Part shown: in pieces, positions 8,538-17,185 of the stretch
Layout of the letters: each line of letters begins with the position of its first letter
How positions within the stretch are numbered: position 1 is the stretch's first letter
Assembly (NCBI GenBank): GCA_003142815.1
Contig: PLNP01000027.1
Span: 1-52,642, forward strand
DNA length: 52,642 nucleotides
Direction: 5' to 3'
Source of the DNA: Rhodanobacteraceae bacterium
Lineage (GTDB): Bacteria > Pseudomonadota > Gammaproteobacteria > Xanthomonadales > Rhodanobacteraceae
Made by a program: the position numbers and the translations under genes
The notes under the pieces: generated by a model
What the model saw: only the letters and a program-made list of their open reading frames with translations
Told to the model about the DNA's origin: nothing
The model's database searches: none

Positions 8538-9866
8538 TTACGGCGTGCCAGGTTTGGTGTCGGCGCTGGCCTTGCCGCCGGGCAGGCGGATGTCGACATA
8601 GGCTTCGCTGCGCATCTGGCGCAGGAAACTCTGGTACTCGTCCTCGGCCTTGCGCTGGAACAGGATGTTCTTGGCCTCGTCGCGTTGCAGCTCACCGGCC
8701 TTGTCGGCGGTGCGCGTATCGAGCAGTTGCAGCACGTGCCAGCCGGCGTCGGTCTGGAATGGCTCTGAAATATCGTCCTTCTTCATGCCTTGCAAGGTCT
8801 GGGCGACCTTGCTGCCGTATGCGTCGCCCGAGAACCAGCCGAGATCACCGCCGAGGCGCGCGGTCGCGGTGTCCTCGGAGGATTCCTTGGCGGCTTTCGC
8901 GAAGTCCTCGCCGGCGACGATGCGCTGGCGCACGGCGGTGGCGGCCTTTTCGGCTTGGTCGCTGGAAACCAGTTCGCTCGGTTTGATCAGGATGTGACGC
9001 GCGTGATATTCGGTCACCATCTGCGCGCCGCTGTCACGCTTGCCGAGCAGTTTGATCAGGTGAAAACCGTTCGGACCACGCAGCGGCTCCGAAACCTGGC
9101 CTTCCTGCAGCTTTTCGGCCGCGTCGACCAACGCCGGCGGCAGTTCGTTCGCACTGCGCCAACCCAGATCGCCGCCCTGCAGCGCGTTCTCGGCATTTGA
9201 ATAACGGATCGCGGCTGCCGCGAAATCCATGCCGCCGTCAATCTGCTTCTTTGCTTCATCCGCTGTCGCGTGTGCGGCGTCGATCTGCGCGGGCGTTGCG
9301 CCGTCCGGTACATTGATCACGATGTAGCCGAGATGGATCTGGCCCTGATGGACGTTGCCGTTCTTGATCAGGCTGTCGACCTCGGCGTCGCTGATGTGGA
9401 CGCGGCTTTGCGAGACACGCTGGCGCAGGCGCTGCAAGATCAACTGGTCGCGCACACCCTTGCGGAACTGATCGTAGTCCACGCCCTGGCGCTCGATCGC
9501 ACCGCGCAGTTGGCTGACCTCCATCTTGTTCTGCTGAGCGATCGTGGTCAGCGCCTGGTCGACTTCGGCATCCGATACTTTGACGCCCGTCGAGTCCGCG
9601 CGTGCGATCTGCAGCTTTTCCAGGATCAGACGATCGAGCAGCTGGTGTTCGAGCACGTCGCGTGGCGGCAGCTGCTGGGGGCCGCTCGCAAACTGCTTGG
9701 TTACGCGATCGACTTCGCGATCGAGTTCGCTCTGCAGGACGACACCTTCATCGACGACGGCGACGACGCGATCGAGCGGTACGACAGGCGCCGACTGCGC
9801 CGTCGCGCGATGCGCCGCCATCGGCACGAGCAGAGCGAGGGCAAGACCAACGAGGAATGGTTTCAT
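8538..9866 (-). CDS. surA: periplasmic chaperone/peptidyl-prolyl isomerase SurA
   Basis: SurA escorts unfolded outer-membrane proteins through the periplasm; LptD, encoded next door, is a classic client. The 442-residue product begins with a signal peptide (MKPFLVGLALALLVPMAAHRATAQ), then the SurA N-terminal domain (VVAVVDEGVVLQSELDREV). Two parvulin domains follow: the first around GYIVINVP (about residues 180-280), the second around ARHILIKPS (about 290-390). The ATG at 9866 was chosen because it begins the signal peptide; an upstream in-frame ATG adds 22 residues with no signal character. Confidence 0.96.
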   Translation of the reverse strand: MKPFLVGLALALLVPMAAHRATAQSAPVVPLDRVVAVVDEGVVLQSELDREVDRVTKQFASGPQQLPPRDVLEHQLLDRLILEKLQIARADSTGVKVSDAEVDQALTTIAQQNKMEVSQLRGAIERQGVDYDQFRKGVRDQLILQRLRQRVSQSRVHISDAEVDSLIKNGNVHQGQIHLGYIVINVPDGATPAQIDAAHATADEAKKQIDGGMDFAAAAIRYSNAENALQGGDLGWRSANELPPALVDAAEKLQEGQVSEPLRGPNGFHLIKLLGKRDSGAQMVTEYHARHILIKPSELVSSDQAEKAATAVRQRIVAGEDFAKAAKESSEDTATARLGGDLGWFSGDAYGSKVAQTLQGMKKDDISEPFQTDAGWHVLQLLDTRTADKAGELQRDEAKNILFQRKAEDEYQSFLRQMRSEAYVDIRLPGGKASADTKPGTP

Positions 9867-10034
9867 GGGGATTCCGAATGGTTCGGTGCGCGGGGCACCT
9901 TGAAGAAAGATGTCTGCAAATCGCTTCGACACCGCACTGCGCGGGCGCCTGCGCAGCGGCTGGAAACGATCCGGCTTGAAGGTGGATTCCGGCGCTGCAC
10001 GAGCGGCGTGCGAGACGTGATTGCCAAGCCCAAG

Positions 10035-12383
10035 TTATTGATAGCCAAGGATACCACGGCGCAGGAACGTGTCCGTTGTCTGACCGACCGATCCGACGCC
10101 CTTGAATTCGACCTCAAAGTAGATCGCGTTGTCGGAGTTGCCCTCGACGTTGTGGATCCAATGCCGTGCGATCACGCGCCAGGCGAGGCAGCAGGTGTCG
10201 TGCTCAAGGCCGATGAAGCGTTCCAGGGTGCGGCCGTTCTTGCCGCGCGGATCGGTCGGGGCGGCCAGCGGATCGTTCAGCGCGTAGTTCTCGCGCGCGA
10301 TCACGCGCCAGCTTGGGGTAATCGGCACCGCCGCGGAGACATCGACCTGTTCGAGGAAGTCGCGGCGATAGCGGTACGAGAAATTCACGATGCCATCGCT
10401 GCCGAAGCGGTTCTGCAGCGTGAACGTGGAAAGATCGGTGCGGTGCGTGTTCGGATTCCATTGCTGGTCGAGCACCACGCGCCAGCGATCGGAAAGATGC
10501 AGGTCGACTTCGCCGGCATAGGCCGAGCCGCCGTAGTTGGTCGGCGGCGTGCCCGGCAGCTGCACGCGCTGGTCGTCGAAGTAGCGGATCTGGCCGATGC
10601 TCGCGGCAACGCGCTCCTCGCCGGTCGCGCTTTCGAGGAAGCGCGTGGTCAGCGCCAGCGACAAGTTGTTCGCGTCCATCTGGCGGTCGGCGCCGACGAA
10701 GCGGTTGCTGCGGAACAGCTCGCCGAAGCTGAACGGGATTTGCTGGGTATCGAATAGTGGCAGGTCGGTCTGGTCGCGATACGGCACGCGCAGGTAATAC
10801 GCGCGCGGCTCCAGCGTCTGCGTCCACGCTTCGTCGCCGAACTGCATGCTGCGCTCGAAGACAAGGCCGGTGTCGAGGCTGAAGATCGGCACCCCACGGC
10901 TCGGATGGCGCTCCGCAAGCAGCGGATTGCCGGCGTACTGGAGATTTTCGAGGTTGTACGCGGTATACCGATAGCCGAGCTCGGGCCGCACGAAATACGC
11001 AGCGGTCTCGATCGGGTAGGAAAGATACGGGAACAGGTCGACGCGCTGGCCTTCGAGCGCGTGATCTTTCGAAAACGCGACGAACTCGGAATTGACGCCT
11101 ACGGTCAGGTCGCCGAGCAGCGCGTTTTCGCCGGTGAAGGTTGCGCGCGGCAAGCGGCGATAGGGTTCGTACTGGCTGGCCAGGGTCGGATCGGTGATCT
11201 GGTATTCATCGCCGCCGATGCTGGCATTCCACCAGGCGCCGTGGCCGTTGAGATAGGCGCTCGAGGGCAGGAAGCTGATCGCCGAGCTGTACAGGCCGCG
11301 CCCGAAGTCTTCGAAATAGCGGTTATCGGAGACGCGGTTGATGTTGATCCCGGCGCCCCAGTTCGCGCTGATCGAGGTCGTGTCCTGCCACTGGTACCAC
11401 CAGCGGCTGCCGGGCAATGCTTCGCCATATTTCAGCTCTTCGTCGCCGACCGCGTGGTCGTTCGGCATGTACTCGAAATTGACCGTGCCATGGCTGCTGT
11501 CGCTGAGATAGCGGAACTGGCCACCGAGCATGACGCCGCGATCGGTCATCAGGCGTGGCAGCAGAGTCGCGTCGTAGTTCGGCGCGAGATTCAGGTAGTA
11601 CGGCAGCGTCATGTCGAAACCGCGCCGGCTGCTGTAGCCGATGTCCGGATACAGGAAGCCGCTCGCGCGGCGGTCGTCGATCGCGAAGCGCGCATACGGC
11701 AGCCAGAACACCGGCACGTTGTGGATGCGGAACGTCACGTCGTGCGCGCGACCGACGCCTTCGGCTTGATCCAGCTCCATCTCGCGCGCGCTGAACGCCC
11801 ATTGCTGATCGTTCACGTCGCAGGTCGAATAGGTCGCGTTTTTCAGGCGCGCATGACCGACATCGTCCATCACGGCGACGTCGGCAACGCCGTTGCCGCG
11901 CGCGCTCAACAGTTGATAGCGCACACCATCGAGCGTGCACTGGTCGAGATCGGAATTGCCTTTCGCGCTGTTGGCGCCGAGCAGCAGCCCGCGGTCCTGA
12001 TAATGCACCGGACCTTCGGCGCTGAAATCGGTGGTTTCGGTGTCGTAGGTGATCTTTTGCGCATGCAGCAGCAGGTCGAGCTGCTTGATCTCGACGTTGC
12101 CTTCGAGCACGTAATGCGTCTTGTCCGGGCTCTGCACCTTGAGCGCGCTGGCGTCACGCACGACGCTGTTGCGATCGCCCGTGGTCGGCAGACCCGGCAC
12201 ATAGAAGTCGAACAGATCGTTCTTCTTGCACATCTCCCAGCTGACCGGTTTCTTCGGACACTTCAAGACCCCGACCGGACAGGCCGGCGCATCGTCAGCC
12301 GCGACGGCGACGACTGGGAGCGCGAGGAGGATGGCGAACGCGAGGCCGCGTCTCCGGTTTGCAGGATGGGAAATTGGCGGCAC
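10035..12383 (-). CDS. lptD: LPS-assembly protein LptD
   Basis: LptD is the outer-membrane beta-barrel that, with LptE, inserts lipopolysaccharide into the outer leaflet. A signal peptide (RRRGLAFAILLALPVVAVAA) is followed by early cysteines in ACPVGVLKC and EMCKKND, an OstA/LptA-like jellyroll (VLEGNVEIKQLDLLLHAQKITYD), and a long C-terminal barrel ending DTFLRRGILGY. A second cysteine set includes STCDV and the HDTCCLAW pair, matching the disulfide architecture of the family. The GTG at 12383 gives 782 residues with the signal peptide at the front. An ATG at 12476 would add 31 non-signal residues; neither has a convincing ribosome-binding site. It heads the lptD-surA-pdxA-rsmA-apaG-apaH cluster, as in E. 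coli. Confidence 0.95.
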   Translation of the reverse strand: MPPISHPANRRRGLAFAILLALPVVAVAADDAPACPVGVLKCPKKPVSWEMCKKNDLFDFYVPGLPTTGDRNSVVRDASALKVQSPDKTHYVLEGNVEIKQLDLLLHAQKITYDTETTDFSAEGPVHYQDRGLLLGANSAKGNSDLDQCTLDGVRYQLLSARGNGVADVAVMDDVGHARLKNATYSTCDVNDQQWAFSAREMELDQAEGVGRAHDVTFRIHNVPVFWLPYARFAIDDRRASGFLYPDIGYSSRRGFDMTLPYYLNLAPNYDATLLPRLMTDRGVMLGGQFRYLSDSSHGTVNFEYMPNDHAVGDEELKYGEALPGSRWWYQWQDTTSISANWGAGININRVSDNRYFEDFGRGLYSSAISFLPSSAYLNGHGAWWNASIGGDEYQITDPTLASQYEPYRRLPRATFTGENALLGDLTVGVNSEFVAFSKDHALEGQRVDLFPYLSYPIETAAYFVRPELGYRYTAYNLENLQYAGNPLLAERHPSRGVPIFSLDTGLVFERSMQFGDEAWTQTLEPRAYYLRVPYRDQTDLPLFDTQQIPFSFGELFRSNRFVGADRQMDANNLSLALTTRFLESATGEERVAASIGQIRYFDDQRVQLPGTPPTNYGGSAYAGEVDLHLSDRWRVVLDQQWNPNTHRTDLSTFTLQNRFGSDGIVNFSYRYRRDFLEQVDVSAAVPITPSWRVIARENYALNDPLAAPTDPRGKNGRTLERFIGLEHDTCCLAWRVIARHWIHNVEGNSDNAIYFEVEFKGVGSVGQTTDTFLRRGILGYQ

Positions 12384-12481
12384 GGGGTCGAGTCTACGCG
12401 AAGCGAAGCCGCTAGCTTGCCGAAAGTGCAGGCCGGCGGCAAACCATCGTGCGTTCAGTGGGCAAGGGTCGCCCATCGTTC

Positions 12482-12832
12482 TCAGCCTTGTGGCGCCTGT
12501 TGACCCGGCGTCAAGTCAAATGGCGAGTAGCCGGAAGGGGGCGCGAACAGTGACGCAGCGATCGATGCACGCTCGATGTGCAAACTGGCGCGTCCCGTTT
12601 CCCTGCCTTCGGCAAAACAGACGCCCAGCACCAATACCCGGTCCGCCGACGTCGCTTGTGGGAGAGCCTCTCCTGGCTCCCTCGGCAGCATGCTGTGGCT
12701 CCAGCTCTTCATCACTTTTCCGACGCTTGCAAGCCGTGCGGTCTCGCGGTCGCTGAGCTTGAGCGCGGCGGTTGTTGCGAAACATTCGTCCCGCACCACT
12801 CGTCGCCGGGCGCTTGTGCGCTGCCGTCCCAC
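12482..12832 (-). CDS. hypothetical protein, doubtful
   Basis: A 116-codon frame lies between the histone-deacetylase-family gene and lptD. The product is hydrophilic with no recognisable motif, signal or membrane segment, and no good ribosome-binding site. Codon use is less GC3-biased than its neighbours, so it may be non-coding or a decayed gene. I do not assign a function. Confidence 0.25.
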   Translation of the reverse strand: MGRQRTSARRRVVRDECFATTAALKLSDRETARLASVGKVMKSWSHSMLPREPGEALPQATSADRVLVLGVCFAEGRETGRASLHIERASIAASLFAPPSGYSPFDLTPGQQAPQG

Positions 12833-12863
12833 TTCAGCGCGACGCCGGGAGGCCGTGACAGAC

Positions 12864-13787
12864 TCAGCCCAGCAAGGCAGCGACGTGGGACGCCACCGAC
12901 TCGCGCAAGGCGTTCAGGTTGTAGCCGCCTTCGAGGCTGGACACGATGCGCCCCTGCGCATGGCGCTCGGCGAGTTCGACCAGGTGCTCGGTGATCCATG
13001 CATAGTCGTCGGCGTCAAGGTTGAGATTCGCAAGCGGATCGAGCCGGTGCGCGTCGAAGCCGGCCGAGATCATCACGAGTTCGGGTGCAAACGAGTCGAG
13101 TGCGGGCAGCACGATTCTTTGGTACGCATCGCGGAACTCGCATGAGCCTGCGCCGGGCGGCAGCGGCACGTTGACGATGTTGCCGGCGCCGGTTTCATCG
13201 CGAGCGCCGCTGCCCGGATACAGCGGCGATTGGTGCGAGGACACATACAGCACGCGTGGATCGTTCCAGAAAATATCCTGGGTGCCGTTGCCATGATGCA
13301 CGTCGAAATCGACGATCGCCACGCGCGCAAGGCCATGCACGGCCAGCGCCTGCGCAGCGCCGACGGCGACGTTGTTGAACAGGCAAAAGCCCATCGCGGT
13401 AGTCGGCGTCGCGTGGTGGCCGGGCGGCCGCACCGCGCAGAACGCGCGGCGACATTGTCCCGCGATCGCGTCGTCGATGGCCGCGCATACCGCGCCGGTT
13501 GCGCGCAATGCTGCTTCGGCGGACGCGGGCGACATCACCGTGTCGGCATCCAGACGATGCCAACCGTGTTGCGGCACGTTGTCGAAAATCTCGTCGATCA
13601 GCCCGGCACGGTGGACTCGCGCGAGCTGTTCGCGGATCGCGCGCGGCGCTTCGATGCGCGCGAGCGCGGCGAAACCGGGATCGTCGAGCGCATCGAGCAC
13701 CGCACGCAGTCGCGCCGGCGACTCTGGATGACCAGGACCGGGATCGTGTTCGAGGCAGCTGCTGTGGGTATAGAGGGCGACGTTCAT
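12864..13787 (-). CDS. histone deacetylase family protein (zinc amidohydrolase)
   Basis: This 307-residue protein belongs to the arginase/deacetylase-fold HDAC family, whose bacterial members remove acetyl groups from polyamines, lysines or small amides. The active site is complete: RPPGHHA (general base His pair), DFDVHHGNGTQ (zinc-binding Asp and His), SAGFDAHRLDPL (second zinc Asp) and EGGYNL. The ATG at 13787 starts just before YTHSSCLEHDPGPGHPE, the family's usual N-terminus, and lies in an ATGA overlap with the preceding gene, so the two are coupled. The substrate cannot be told from sequence. Confidence 0.93.
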   Translation of the reverse strand: MNVALYTHSSCLEHDPGPGHPESPARLRAVLDALDDPGFAALARIEAPRAIREQLARVHRAGLIDEIFDNVPQHGWHRLDADTVMSPASAEAALRATGAVCAAIDDAIAGQCRRAFCAVRPPGHHATPTTAMGFCLFNNVAVGAAQALAVHGLARVAIVDFDVHHGNGTQDIFWNDPRVLYVSSHQSPLYPGSGARDETGAGNIVNVPLPPGAGSCEFRDAYQRIVLPALDSFAPELVMISAGFDAHRLDPLANLNLDADDYAWITEHLVELAERHAQGRIVSSLEGGYNLNALRESVASHVAALLG

Positions 13788-14239
13788 CGCGGGCTTCCAG
13801 ACTCGATCGGGAGCATCGCAAGCATCGCGCGCGCTTGCGACTCGGTCAGATCCTTCGCCAGCGCCGCTGTTGACCCCGGCACCCATGTCGGGAACGGTGT
13901 CTCATCGACGTGATGACGTCCGTTCTCGGTGTGGACTTCGTGCAAACGCGCCAGCCGCTGCGCCGGAAACCGATCGCCAAGGCGCACCACGGCCGGCCAT
14001 AGGCGTTCGTGCACGAAGCTGATCTTGCCATCGACCAGTCGGCACACAAGTACCTGCGACGAGTCGCGCATTGCGCGCGTCGCTACGAAGATCGCGCGAC
14101 CTTGCGGATGCGCCCACCAGCTGCCGCGTAGCATTTCGCCGGCGACTGCATCGGCCAATGAAGGGATCGCGCCGCGTCGCGCAGCTTCGAGCACGATGCC
14201 GTGCTGTTCGACGAAGGCCAGGGCCTGTGCCGGTGTCAT
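13784..14239 (-). CDS. conserved hypothetical protein, 151 residues
   Basis: The product is soluble with no signal peptide. It begins TPAQALAFVEQHGIVLEAARRG and contains GSWWAHPQGRAIF, VLVCRLVDGKISFVHERLWPA and a C-terminal PFPTWVP. I recall similar proteins of unknown function in other proteobacteria, but cannot assign an activity. Gene context is its best clue: it is translationally coupled by ATGA overlap to the HDAC-family gene downstream, and lies 50 bases below a membrane peptide gene. Confidence 0.75.
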   Translation of the reverse strand: MTPAQALAFVEQHGIVLEAARRGAIPSLADAVAGEMLRGSWWAHPQGRAIFVATRAMRDSSQVLVCRLVDGKISFVHERLWPAVVRLGDRFPAQRLARLHEVHTENGRHHVDETPFPTWVPGSTAALAKDLTESQARAMLAMLPIESGSPR

Positions 14240-14290
14240 GCTCGCGGGTCAGGACGCAGACGGGACGCGCCGCTCGATGCGGGCCGCCGA

Positions 14291-14482
14291 TCACCGACGC
14301 AGGCAGGTAAAACCCCAGACACAGAGCGCACCGGCGATGACCAGGCCGATCCATGAAACAGCGGGAGGAAGCGCGTACGGGCCGAGTTGCAAGGTCCAGC
14401 CCTGCGCGACGCGGACCAGATGCGCGATTGCGACCAGACCGAAAATGAGTGCGCTGACCATCACAAACGTTTGCGTCTTCAT
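14291..14482 (-). CDS. small membrane protein, two helices
   Basis: The 63-residue product has two predicted membrane spans (FVMVSALIFGLVAIAHLV and WIGLVIAGALCVWGFTCL) joined by a short loop. A good GGAGG ribosome-binding site lies seven bases before the ATG at 14482. It sits 33 bases after the cobalamin adenosyltransferase gene on the same strand and is probably co-transcribed. No function is known to me. Confidence 0.75.
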   Translation of the reverse strand: MKTQTFVMVSALIFGLVAIAHLVRVAQGWTLQLGPYALPPAVSWIGLVIAGALCVWGFTCLRR

Positions 14483-14515
14483 GGGTCGCCTCCAACGTGA
14501 AAAAGAGCGGGTGTC

Positions 14516-15073
14516 TCAGTCGCGCTTGCGGCGCTCGTGCTGCCAGAGAACTTCGCCGTGTCCCGATTCACGCGCAAGCACGCGCGCGATCACGAACAGC
14601 AGATCGGACAAGCGGTTCAGATAGTGGACGGCCTCGGCGCGCACCGTTTCCTGGCGCGTCAGCGTGATCACCTTGCGCTCCGCACGCCGGCAGATCGTGC
14701 GTGCGAGATGGCATTGCGCCGCGGCCATGCCGCCGCCGGGCAGGATGAATTCCTTGAGCGTGGGCAGGTCGTCGTTGAATGTATCGAGAGTGTGTTCGAG
14801 GCGCACGATATCCGCGGCATGGACCATCGCCATGCCGGGGATGCACAGCTCGCCACCGAGATCGAACAGGTCGTGCTGGACTTGCGTCAGCACTTCGCGT
14901 ACAGGCGCCGAAACCTCGCAGGCGAGCACGCTGCCGATCGCACTATTGAGTTCGTCGACGGTGCCATACGCAGCGACCCGCGCCGAATCCTTGGCGACGC
15001 GCGTACCGTCGCCGAGCCCGGTCGTGCCGTCGTCGCCGGTGCGCGTATAAATCTTGGAAAGGCGGTTACCCAT
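14516..15073 (-). CDS. pduO: PduO-type cob(I)alamin adenosyltransferase
   Basis: This 185-residue enzyme transfers the 5'-deoxyadenosyl group of ATP to cob(I)alamin to make adenosylcobalamin. PduO/MMAB-family motifs are the N-terminal KIYTRTGDDGTTGLGDG (ATP-binding), AYGTVDELNSAIG, LFDLGGELC, the trimer and substrate region FILPGGG, ARTICRRAERKV and YLNRLSDLLFV with the conserved Asn and Asp. Its product is the cofactor of methylmalonyl-CoA mutase, a fragment of which opens this window. A BtuM-like B12 importer gene lies directly upstream on the same strand, suggesting a salvage unit. Confidence 0.95.
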   Translation of the reverse strand: MGNRLSKIYTRTGDDGTTGLGDGTRVAKDSARVAAYGTVDELNSAIGSVLACEVSAPVREVLTQVQHDLFDLGGELCIPGMAMVHAADIVRLEHTLDTFNDDLPTLKEFILPGGGMAAAQCHLARTICRRAERKVITLTRQETVRAEAVHYLNRLSDLLFVIARVLARESGHGEVLWQHERRKRD

Positions 15074-15093
15074 TCGTCAGGTCCAAAAACACC

Positions 15094-15240
15094 GCTCGCC
15101 CTGATCCTTCGACGGGCTCAGGACAAGGTTGCCTGAGGCAATCGAAGGGCGAACCGCTGGAATCGCGCATCCATGCCGTTCGTGCTTCGATACGCGAAGC
15201 GTACCCTGTCCTGAGCTCGTCAAAGGATCAGCACGAACGG
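15094..15240. repeat. two inverted-repeat units between btuM-like and pduO genes
   Basis: The first unit (about 15094-15157) has TCGCCCTGATCCTTCGA facing TCGAAGGGCGA. The second has perfect 11-bp arms CCGTTCGTGCT (15176-15186) and AGCACGAACGG (15230-15240) around a CCTGTCCTGAGC core. They are relatives of the repeat at 2503-2558 and fill most of the 187-bp spacer. Confidence 0.7.
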
Positions 15241-15260
15241 ATCGACCTGTTTGGAGAGCG

Positions 15261-15878
15261 TCAGCGATTTGAATGATGCGCCGCGTGCCCCGCCTGCACC
15301 GGCAGCCAGCGCAGTGCGTGCACCGCCAGCACATGCAGCGCGGCCGCAGTTCCGACATACGTCAAAGTCGTGCGCAGATACGGCACATACCAGTTGCCGA
15401 GATTCTCCATCCAGCCTGCGAAACCATGCACCGGCACGTTCGCGCTGATCCAGTAGAAACTGCCGTTCGAGATCAGGTAGCAGACACTGGTCGCGACCAC
15501 GGCGCTGACCATCAGCAGGCCAAGCTCACGCACATGTAAGCCGGCGTACCGGTTGCGCAGTAACGAGCCGCCGATCCAAAGCACAGCGTAGCTCGGCACC
15601 AGGAACCAGTACGCTGGCGACACGCAGTAATGGCTCCAGAAGCTGATGCCTTGGCCGGTGATCACGAAGAAGTCGATCAGCACCGCGAGCGCCATCAGCA
15701 GCGGGAACGCCCAGCGCGCCGAGCCGCGCAGATAAAAGCCGGCGATGAAGAACACCGCCCACGACGCATCCGGCAACGCGCCGAAATGATTGATGCGGGT
15801 CGCCAGCATGACCAGCGCGAGGATCAGCAAAATGCCGGCGCGCGCGGCGTTGGACAAAGTAGGATTGGCGGTGTTCAT
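15261..15878 (-). CDS. btuM: putative BtuM-like vitamin B12 transporter (ECF S-component type)
   Basis: The 205-residue product is an integral membrane protein with about six predicted helices and no cleavable signal. Length, topology and the motif SHYCVSPAYWFLVPSYAVLW recall BtuM, the solitary ECF-type S-component that imports cobalamin in some Gram-negative bacteria. In the characterised BtuM a cysteine near residue 80 ligates cobalt; here the cysteine of that motif is residue 85. The next gene downstream is the PduO adenosyltransferase, a known BtuM neighbour and a logical partner. I could not align it to the reference, so it could instead be another small membrane protein family of unknown function. 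No cobalamin riboswitch is apparent in the 98-bp upstream spacer. Confidence 0.6.
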   Translation of the reverse strand: MNTANPTLSNAARAGILLILALVMLATRINHFGALPDASWAVFFIAGFYLRGSARWAFPLLMALAVLIDFFVITGQGISFWSHYCVSPAYWFLVPSYAVLWIGGSLLRNRYAGLHVRELGLLMVSAVVATSVCYLISNGSFYWISANVPVHGFAGWMENLGNWYVPYLRTTLTYVGTAAALHVLAVHALRWLPVQAGHAAHHSNR

Positions 15879-15976
15879 GGTTGGATTCCGATGGCGCAGA
15901 CCACCAGTCTAGCCGAACCGCAGGTGTGGCGCCGTGTCGCTGCCCGCGCACGGCAGACGCCGGGTATCATCGCGCT

Positions 15977-17185
15977 GTGAACGAGACTCTGGATGTCCTC
16001 ATCATCGGTGGCGGTCTGGTCGGCGCGAGCCTCGCGATTGCGTTGGATGGTGCTGGGCTGCGCGTGGCACTGGCCGAAGCCGCGCCGCCGCGCGTCGACC
16101 TGCAACCGAGCTACGACGAACGCAACCTCGCGCTCGCGCGGGCCAGCGTGAACGCGCTCGAGGCGCTGGGCGTGCTCGATGCGATGGTGCCGGCGACACC
16201 GATCCGGCGCATCCACGTCAGTCGCCGTGGCGATTTCGGCGCGGTGCGTCTCGACGCGGCCGAACTCGGCCTGCCCGCGTTCGGCGCGGTGCTGCCGGCG
16301 CGCGAGCTCGGCAACGCATTGCTGCGACGCCTCGATGACTGCAAGGAACTCGTGCGCATCGCACCGGCCAAGGCAGTCGCGATCGAAGTTGGCGCCGACG
16401 CGGTCGAGGTCGAACTGCAAAGCGGCGACACGACGCGCCGCATCCGCACGCGCCTCTTGGTCGGCGCGGATGGCACCGAATCCTTCGTGCGCGGCGCACT
16501 CGGCATCGACGTCGTGCGCCACGACTACGCGCAGTGCGCGTTCGTGACCACACTCACGACCGAGAAGCTGCTAGCCGGCGCCGCCTACGAACGCTTCACC
16601 GATTCCGGACCGGTTGCGTTGCTGCCGCTCGGCGAGCGCCGCGCTGGCCTCGTGCTCAGCGTTCCCGCTGCGATGGCGGCCGAGGTCGCCGCGCTCGACG
16701 ACGCCGCCTTTATCGCCTTCGTTCACAAATGCTTCGGCTGGCGCGTGGGTCGCCTGTCGCGGCCCGGCAAGCGCAAACCGTATCCGCTCGCGCGCATGCT
16801 CGCCGCGCGCACGACCGCAGCGCGCACCGTGCTGGTCGGCAACGCCGCGCAGACCGTGCATCCGATCGGTGCGCAGGGGTTCAACCTTGGTTTACGCGAT
16901 GTGCTGACGTTGGCCGAACTGCTGTGCGAAGCGCACGTCGCCCGTGATGATCCCGGTGGCGCGGAACTGCTGACGCGCTACGTCGAGCACCGCGCAGCGG
17001 ATCGGGCGGCGACGACCTCCTTCAGCGACGACCTCGTGCGCTTGATGGGCAACGACTTCCTGCCGATGCGCGCATTACGCTCGCTCGGCTTCCACGCGCT
17101 CGACCGGATCACCCCGCTGAAACGCCACTTCGCGCTGCGCAGCATGGGTTTTCGTGGCGGCGTGCCTACGTTGAGCCTGACGTGA
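15977..17185 (+). CDS. ubiH: 2-octaprenyl-6-methoxyphenol hydroxylase family FAD monooxygenase
   Basis: UbiH-type enzymes hydroxylate the ubiquinone ring using FAD, NAD(P)H and oxygen. The 402-residue product has the N-terminal dinucleotide motif IIGGGLVGASLAIAL, YDERNLALARASVNAL, VGADGTESFVR and the C-terminal flavin motif VGNAAQTVHPIGAQGFNLGLRD. The form GNAAQ, rather than GDAAH, is the one I associate with UbiH. The GTG at 15977 directly precedes the conserved N-terminus. The next gene begins at its stop codon. Confidence 0.92.
   Translation: MNETLDVLIIGGGLVGASLAIALDGAGLRVALAEAAPPRVDLQPSYDERNLALARASVNALEALGVLDAMVPATPIRRIHVSRRGDFGAVRLDAAELGLPAFGAVLPARELGNALLRRLDDCKELVRIAPAKAVAIEVGADAVEVELQSGDTTRRIRTRLLVGADGTESFVRGALGIDVVRHDYAQCAFVTTLTTEKLLAGAAYERFTDSGPVALLPLGERRAGLVLSVPAAMAAEVAALDDAAFIAFVHKCFGWRVGRLSRPGKRKPYPLARMLAARTTAARTVLVGNAAQTVHPIGAQGFNLGLRDVLTLAELLCEAHVARDDPGGAELLTRYVEHRAADRAATTSFSDDLVRLMGNDFLPMRALRSLGFHALDRITPLKRHFALRSMGFRGGVPTLSLT

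Noticed and set aside
9270-10757. Long + strand open frame (495 codons) opposite surA and lptD
   Set aside because: It is antisense to two clear genes and its product is Ala/Arg/Val-rich with no motif; such shadows are common at this GC content.
10905-12503. Long + strand open frame (532 codons) opposite lptD
   Set aside because: Antisense shadow of lptD without family features or ribosome-binding site.
15879-15976. Possible cobalamin riboswitch upstream of the BtuM-like gene
   Set aside because: The spacer is only 98 bases, shared with divergent ubiH, and I see no B12-box-like core.
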